From: Roseburia_C amylophila
GTDB taxonomy: Bacteria > Bacillota > Clostridia > Lachnospirales > Lachnospiraceae
Reading direction: 5' to 3'
Length of the DNA stretch: 64,000 nucleotides
NCBI RefSeq assembly: GCF_025567465.1
Contig: NZ_JAOQKI010000005.1
Location: 1-64,000 of the forward strand
Shown here: positions 59,316 through 64,000 of the stretch, one piece after another
How the letters are laid out: every line of letters begins with the position of its first letter
Numbering within the stretch: position 1 is the stretch's first letter
Notes under the pieces: generated by a model
Told to the model about the DNA's origin: nothing
Database searches by the model: none
The model's input: only the letters and a program-made list of their open reading frames with translations
Made by a program: the position numbers and the translations under genes

Positions 59316-60650
59316 ATGGCAGAGAAACGTAAATCTTCAGAAAAAAATAATATAGGAAAGAAACTGGCAATTGGATTAATTGCAGTAATTTCACTTCCGA
59401 TTCTTCTGGTTGGACTTGCCGGAATTATCATAATGCATCTGGTACAGAATACAGCATTAAATGCAGGTGTGGGAACGATTATTTTAATTGTGGTTTTAGC
59501 GGTATTTGTGGCAGGTTCCCTGTGGCTTGCAGTAGCAATTGCCGGAAAACTGAAAGCTGTAATTGGCAGTATGGATAAGATTGCGGATGGAAGCCTTCAG
59601 TTAGAAGAACCAAAACATAATGAAAAAAATGATGAAATCAGCAAATTATTAGGCTCTGCCAATGATATGGTAAGAAGCTTTGCACAGATTGTGACCGGAA
59701 TCCGTAGAGCCAGCAGGGAATTAAGCGAACTGTCTACGACATTCAGCCAGTCCTTTGACACTATGAATGAAGCGTTGGATCAGGTGAGCGGTGAAGTTGC
59801 TTCCATTACAGATAATACCGTTTCACAGGCAGAGAAAACACAGCATGTACAGCAGAAAGTAGCAGAAATCGGCAATGCTATTGAAGTAATTGCCAGCAAT
59901 ATTACACTTCTTTCAGACAGTGCATTAAAAATGAAAGACTGCAATGAATCAGCAGAGGTGATTATGCAGCAGCTGGTGGAAATCAGCAGACAGAACAGGC
60001 AGTCTATTGATGAAGTGCAGAGCCAGACAGACAGAACCAATCAGTCTGCCTTACAGATTCGTACTGCAACAGAGATTATTGCAGGAATTGCAAGCCAGAC
60101 AAATCTGCTTGCTTTAAATGCAAGTATTGAAGCTGCACGGGCAGGAGAACAGGGAAAAGGATTTGCCGTAGTTGCAGAAGAAATCCGTACCTTGGCAGAC
60201 CAGTCCAGAGAGTCTTCAGAGCAGATTAATAAAATTGTTAATGAACTGATTGATAATTCTAATGTCAGTGTAGAGATTACCGGAAAAGTATCAGAAGCAT
60301 TTGAACAGCAGAATACAAAGATTCGTGAGACAGAGACAATCTTTACTGCCTTGAATCATGAAATTGAAAGTGTCAGCACTTCTATTCAGGGAATCAATTC
60401 AGAAGTCGGTGGTTTGAATGAACATAAGAGTGCCATTGAAGAGAAAATGGATTCGCTTGCTGCAGTAGCAGAGACAAATACAACAAGTGCCAGAGATACA
60501 TCTGAGGCAATGAACGAGTTTGAAGCTTTGGTAGAAGAATGTAAGAATGCAACTGCCAGAATTACTTCTGTAGTAGCAGAACTGGATGAAAATATCCGTA
60601 AGTTTAACGTTTCTTCCATGAAAGAAGAAGTAGAGAAAAACATGATGTAA
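59316..60650 (+). CDS. Methyl-accepting chemotaxis protein
   Basis: The 444-aa protein has two membrane helices (about 17-42 and 52-76) with almost no outside loop, a HAMP-like linker (KIADGSLQLEEPKHNEKNDEI), and a long coiled-coil signalling domain. The hairpin tip (about 245-290) is classical: ASQTNLLALNASIEAARAGE and VVAEEIRTLADQS. Without a periplasmic sensor it probably reads membrane or cytosolic cues. GGAGG lies before the ATG. It suggests a chemotactic host. Confidence 0.92.
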   Translation: MAEKRKSSEKNNIGKKLAIGLIAVISLPILLVGLAGIIIMHLVQNTALNAGVGTIILIVVLAVFVAGSLWLAVAIAGKLKAVIGSMDKIADGSLQLEEPKHNEKNDEISKLLGSANDMVRSFAQIVTGIRRASRELSELSTTFSQSFDTMNEALDQVSGEVASITDNTVSQAEKTQHVQQKVAEIGNAIEVIASNITLLSDSALKMKDCNESAEVIMQQLVEISRQNRQSIDEVQSQTDRTNQSALQIRTATEIIAGIASQTNLLALNASIEAARAGEQGKGFAVVAEEIRTLADQSRESSEQINKIVNELIDNSNVSVEITGKVSEAFEQQNTKIRETETIFTALNHEIESVSTSIQGINSEVGGLNEHKSAIEEKMDSLAAVAETNTTSARDTSEAMNEFEALVEECKNATARITSVVAELDENIRKFNVSSMKEEVEKNMM

Positions 60651-60674
60651 TAAACGGTATACAATTGCAAAGAG

Positions 60675-60721
60675 AAGGGTATTCCACAGGCCGAAGGAGT
60701 GCATATGGAATACCCTTTTGT
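60675..60721 (+). terminator. Rho-independent terminator after the chemotaxis gene
   Basis: AAGGGTATTCCA (60675-60686) and TGGAATACCCTT (60706-60717) form a perfect 12-bp stem followed by a T-run. Confidence 0.88.
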
Positions 60722-60741
60722 GTATCTTTAAGGAGATTAAA

Positions 60742-61485
60742 ATGAAAACAGAGATTTATACGATACCAATACAGGATGCATTTGCAGAGGAAAGCGAATG
60801 TCCGGTCTGCAGAATGTATCAGAAATTAGAAGAAAATGCTATCAATTATACCATTGGACCGGGTGCAAGTTACATGGAGGGAGATATCCGGGAGCAGAGC
60901 GATGAACAGGGCTTCTGTCAGAAACATTTGGAAATGTTATATGAATATCCGAATAAATTAGGACTTGCCATGATGTTAAAGACCCATATGGATAAGACAG
61001 CTAAGGAGTTAAAAAAAGCAATGAAAGCACCACTGCCTCAGGCAGCCGTACTTTTCAAGAAAAAGAGCCAGCCAGTCCATCCGGTGATTACTTTTGTGGA
61101 AGAAAAAGAGAAAAAGTGCTTTGTGTGTGATTACATTAATCACAGCTTTACAAATTATATCAATACCATTTACTATTTATATGAAAAAGAAGAAGACTTC
61201 CGCAAACAGTTTGCAGCATCCAAAGGCTTTTGTGTAAATCATTATAAAGTTCTGTTTTCCGGTGCTCCGGAATATATGGGTAAGAAATACCTGAATGAAT
61301 TTCTGATGACTTTAAATGAGACTTTTATTAACGGATATGAGAGGGTGCGGGATGATTTAGAATGGTTCATCTGTAAGAATGATTACCGTTATAAGGAGCA
61401 GCCTTGGAAAAATGCAAGGGATGCACTGCAGAGAGGACTGGTAAAGGCAGGAAGTATCATGGAGGCAGAAGAAAAGAAGGAATAG
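60742..61485 (+). CDS. DUF6062-type protein with two Cys-rich zinc-finger-like pairs
   Basis: The ATG at 60742 follows AAGGAG by six bases. The 247-aa soluble protein has two matching halves, each with a Cys-x-x-Cys and a later Cys-x-x-His: CPVC (about 21) with FCQKH (about 60), and CFVC (about 129) with FCVNH (about 169). This is the pattern I associate with the DUF6062 family. It probably binds zinc. Function is unknown. Confidence 0.75.
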   Translation: MKTEIYTIPIQDAFAEESECPVCRMYQKLEENAINYTIGPGASYMEGDIREQSDEQGFCQKHLEMLYEYPNKLGLAMMLKTHMDKTAKELKKAMKAPLPQAAVLFKKKSQPVHPVITFVEEKEKKCFVCDYINHSFTNYINTIYYLYEKEEDFRKQFAASKGFCVNHYKVLFSGAPEYMGKKYLNEFLMTLNETFINGYERVRDDLEWFICKNDYRYKEQPWKNARDALQRGLVKAGSIMEAEEKKE

Positions 61486-61563
61486 GTAGAAGTAATAAAA
61501 GAAAAGGGGATAGAAGAAGACGTAAGAGCAACAGGTAAATAAAAACAGGAAAGAGAGGTATTT

Positions 61564-63159
61564 ATGACAAGCTATATTTTACTGGTAGCAGCAGTGATTT
61601 TATTGTGCCTGTCATTGAATAAAATGTCCAACAAACTGGGAATTCCAATGCTGTTGGCATATATTCTTCTTGGCATGATGTTTGGAACAGATGGAATTTT
61701 AAAGATTCCTTTTGATAATTTTACGATTGCCGAACAGATTTGTACGGTGTCCTTAATCTTTATCATGTTTTACGGTGGATTTGGAACCAACTGGAAACAG
61801 GCAAAGCCGGTGGCTGGTAAAGCAGTATTATTATCAACAGTGGGTGTTATACTGACCGCAGTAACAACCGGAGCATTCTGTCATTTTATATTGAAAATGG
61901 ATTTCTGGGAAAGTATGCTGATTGGCTCTGTAATCAGTTCTACGGATGCGGCATCGGTCTTTTCAATCCTTCGTTCCAGACGGCTGAATCTTAAGAACAA
62001 TACTGCATCCATGTTGGAGGTGGAAAGTGGTAGTAATGACCCATGTTCTTATATGCTGACCGTAATTATATTAACAATAATGAGCGGAGAATTAAGTGGT
62101 TTTTCGCTGGTTGTCATGATATTCTCACAGATTACTTTTGGCATATTAGTGGGGGTAGTTGTGGCACTGGCAGCAGCATTCATTTTAAAAAAAGTGAATT
62201 TTGCAACGGATGGATTTGATACGATATTTGTATTCAGTATGGCGCTGGTATCCTACGCCGGAGCATCCATGATAAATGGAAATGGTTATCTGGCAGCATA
62301 CATTGCCGGAATTATCCTTGGCAACACTCCACTTCATCACAAAAAATCACTGGTGCATTTCTTTGATGGAATCACCGGATTGATGCAGATGCTGATTTTC
62401 TTCCTGCTTGGTCTGCTGGCATATCCATCCCAGTTGCCGAAGATACTGCCGATTGCACTGGCAATTGCGGTATTTTTAACATTTGTGGCAAGGCCGGTTT
62501 CTGTATTTGCTATCTTGATGCCATTCCGCTGCCCGGTAAAGCAGCAGCTTCTGGTGTCCTGGGCGGGGCTTCGTGGAGCGGCATCCATAGTATTTGCAAT
62601 TATGGCAACAGTAAGCCCGGCATATACGAAAAATGATTTGTTCCACATAGTTATTTTCATTGTCCTGTTCTCTATCAGTATTCAGGGTACACTGCTTGGA
62701 CTGGTGGCAAAGAAGCTTGACATGATAGACGAAAATGGCAACGTCATGAAGACCTTCAGTGACTACTCCGATGAAATGCCGGTGGAGTTTGTTAAAATCA
62801 GCATCAAAGCAGGACATCCATGGGAGAACCGCAAGATAAAAGACCTTACTTCCCTGCCGGATTTATTACTGGTACTGATTCTAAGAGGCGAGGAGCGTAT
62901 CATTCCAAATGGCAACACGGTAGTGCTTGCCGGAGACAAGATAGTCTTAAGTGCTTTATCTCCGGAAGAAAATCTTGGCATCTGTCTGACAGAAATCCCA
63001 ATCGAAAAAGACAGCAAGTGGATTGGAAAGCCATTATCCAGAATAAAACTGGGAGAAGAGAAGCTGGTTCTTGTTCTAAAGCGGAATGAGAAGGTTGTGA
63101 TACCGAACGGAAATACTGTGATTCGTGAAAATGATGTGCTGGTAATCAGCCAGTTATAA
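61564..63159 (+). CDS. CPA1-type K+(Na+)/H+ antiporter with two TrkA-C domains
   Basis: The 531-aa protein has about 12 membrane helices with the exchanger motifs NKLGIPMLLAYILLGMMFG, GSVISSTDAASVFSIL (Asp pair, about 125) and SWAGLRGAASIVFAI. Two regulatory TrkA-C domains follow (about 405-465 and 480-531), each holding a VIPNGNT-like turn. This is the NhaP2/CvrA design for potassium or sodium export against protons, gated by a nucleotide. GAGAGG precedes the ATG. Confidence 0.92.
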   Translation: MTSYILLVAAVILLCLSLNKMSNKLGIPMLLAYILLGMMFGTDGILKIPFDNFTIAEQICTVSLIFIMFYGGFGTNWKQAKPVAGKAVLLSTVGVILTAVTTGAFCHFILKMDFWESMLIGSVISSTDAASVFSILRSRRLNLKNNTASMLEVESGSNDPCSYMLTVIILTIMSGELSGFSLVVMIFSQITFGILVGVVVALAAAFILKKVNFATDGFDTIFVFSMALVSYAGASMINGNGYLAAYIAGIILGNTPLHHKKSLVHFFDGITGLMQMLIFFLLGLLAYPSQLPKILPIALAIAVFLTFVARPVSVFAILMPFRCPVKQQLLVSWAGLRGAASIVFAIMATVSPAYTKNDLFHIVIFIVLFSISIQGTLLGLVAKKLDMIDENGNVMKTFSDYSDEMPVEFVKISIKAGHPWENRKIKDLTSLPDLLLVLILRGEERIIPNGNTVVLAGDKIVLSALSPEENLGICLTEIPIEKDSKWIGKPLSRIKLGEEKLVLVLKRNEKVVIPNGNTVIRENDVLVISQL

Positions 63160-63254
63160 AAAATTTAAAATATATGCAACAGAATGGAATTCAGCGACAC
63201 TATATATATGAGACCGGTCAAAGGAAAGGACTTAGGAAGGTATAGGGTGAGCAT

Positions 63255-63764
63255 ATGGAACAGGAACTGCAGCTGGTGCGCAGGGCACAAAGTGGGGATA
63301 CCGGTGCATTTGCACAATTATATGAAGGAGTTTATCAGGATTTGTATCGCTTTGCGTTATATGTGCTGAAGCATCCGCAGGATGCACAGGATGTGGTCAG
63401 CGATACCGTGACAGATGCATTTGCACAAATCGGGGAGCTTCGAAAGACAGAAGCGTTCCGGGCGTGGATATTCCGTATTTTAAGTAATAAGTGCAAACGT
63501 AAATTAAAAGAGTATGCAACCCGTCCGGAAGAGCTGACACCGGAGCTTTTAGAGCATATGGGAAAATCCGGAATGGATGAGCATGCAGCAGTCCGGAGCC
63601 TGTTCTTTGAGCTGCCTTCCGAGGAACGAATGATTATCGCCATGCATTTATTCTGTGGGTATAGCAGTAAGGAAATCGGAAAACTGTTAGACCTTAACGA
63701 AAATACCGTCCGCTCAAAAGAGAGCCGGGGAATAAAGAAAATGGTGGAGAAATATTGGAAGTGA
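63255..63764 (+). CDS. ECF-type RNA polymerase sigma factor
   Basis: The 169-aa protein has sigma region 2 (about 12-78; YRFALYVLKHPQDAQDVVSDTVTDAF) and region 4 (about 110-165; FFELPSEERMIIAMHLFCGYSSKEIGKLLDLNENTVRSKESRG). Regions 1 and 3 are absent, as in extracytoplasmic-function sigma factors. It directs RNA polymerase to a stress regulon. The gene that follows after 65 bp is probably its anti-sigma partner. Confidence 0.9.
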   Translation: MEQELQLVRRAQSGDTGAFAQLYEGVYQDLYRFALYVLKHPQDAQDVVSDTVTDAFAQIGELRKTEAFRAWIFRILSNKCKRKLKEYATRPEELTPELLEHMGKSGMDEHAAVRSLFFELPSEERMIIAMHLFCGYSSKEIGKLLDLNENTVRSKESRGIKKMVEKYWK

Positions 63765-63829
63765 GAAACGAAAGATATGCAAAAAGTCTGGAAAACAACA
63801 GAAAATTCAGATGAGATGGAGGTGCCGGT

Positions 63830-64000
63830 ATGAATGAACAGGAGATTTTAACCCAGTTAAGAAAAGCGGCGGAAGAGATAGAGATACCAGAGACTCTGAA
63901 ACCGGAACAGATAGAAAAACAATTACAGGAACAGAAAGCAAAACAGCAGCAGGAAAATCAGCACTTGGAACCGAAAAAATCGAAGAAAATAATTCCATGG
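63830..64000 (+). CDS. Probable anti-sigma factor, cut by the window end
   Basis: The ATG at 63830 follows GGAGG by seven bases and opens a frame still reading at 64000. The visible 57 residues are acidic, then Gln/Lys-rich (QLQEQKAKQQQENQ), and end in a basic KKSKKIIPW that may precede a membrane helix. Position after an ECF sigma gene suggests an anti-sigma or secreted target. The visible part alone does not prove this. Confidence 0.55.
   Translation, partial: MNEQEILTQLRKAAEEIEIPETLKPEQIEKQLQEQKAKQQQENQHLEPKKSKKIIPW

Overview
The window looks like a chromosome segment of a gut Clostridia bacterium, most likely Lachnospiraceae. The basis is low-to-moderate GC, strong AGGAGG-type ribosome sites, UGA used as stop, and a typical gene set: a DUF3793 plus flavodoxin pair, TetM-like GTPase, larB/larC, a DUF6062-type protein, two-domain PPK2 and several MATE pumps. 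A chemotaxis receptor and an intact GGDEF-EAL protein hint at a motile relative, but the genus cannot be fixed from this sequence. It is a draft scaffold with a 250-base run of N at 10827-11076.

Region 1 (1-10.8 kb) is AT-rich and accessory. It opens with a cassette bounded by a perfect inverted repeat of at least 72 bp (1-72 and 4021-4092). Inside, a D-Ala-D-Ala-ligase-like ATP-grasp gene converges on a two-gene operon of a small membrane protein and an 802-aa STAND-like P-loop/TPR protein. A leftward cluster of membrane and PH-like proteins follows (4.3-10.8 kb), with a lipase-like hydrolase and a protein carrying an EF-Tu-domain-2-like barrel. At least two genes there are broken by stops plus frameshifts, and a third leaves only a C-terminal scrap. 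A tyrosine recombinase lies just past the gap.

Region 2 (12.1-27.2 kb) holds a cadC/HMA/cadA metal-efflux operon with a readable promoter-operator, an ABC/FtsX exporter, an apparently iron-regulated DUF3793-flavodoxin operon, a LysM-M14 peptidase, an LRR/VWA/MoxR-ATPase cluster, and a TetM-like GTPase fused to a Rae1/YacP-type NYN nuclease domain.

Region 3 (27.8-40.5 kb) holds aroE-aroD-aroK with two RNA-methyltransferase-like genes, then a long operon of PAP2, flippase-like protein, pssA, psd, larB, larC, MATE and a Gfo/Idh oxidoreductase. Region 4 (40.5-64 kb) is cell-envelope and signalling: an NlpC/P60 hydrolase and an amidase (both with WalR-like boxes), two more MATE pumps, a GGDEF-EAL protein, exonuclease III, PPK2, a csoR-copA(Z) copper operon, a GH13 amylase, an MCP, a cation/proton antiporter, and an ECF sigma factor with its partner cut by the window end.

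The most striking non-coding signal is a family of four large fold-back elements (about 18.0, 27.5, 40.7 and 50.6 kb). All share a roughly 73-nt core that folds as a three-way junction with compensatory base changes between copies. One copy is flanked by a 13-bp direct repeat that looks like a target-site duplication. A second repeat family (two 128-bp copies, about 98% identical, inverted) brackets the copper operon.
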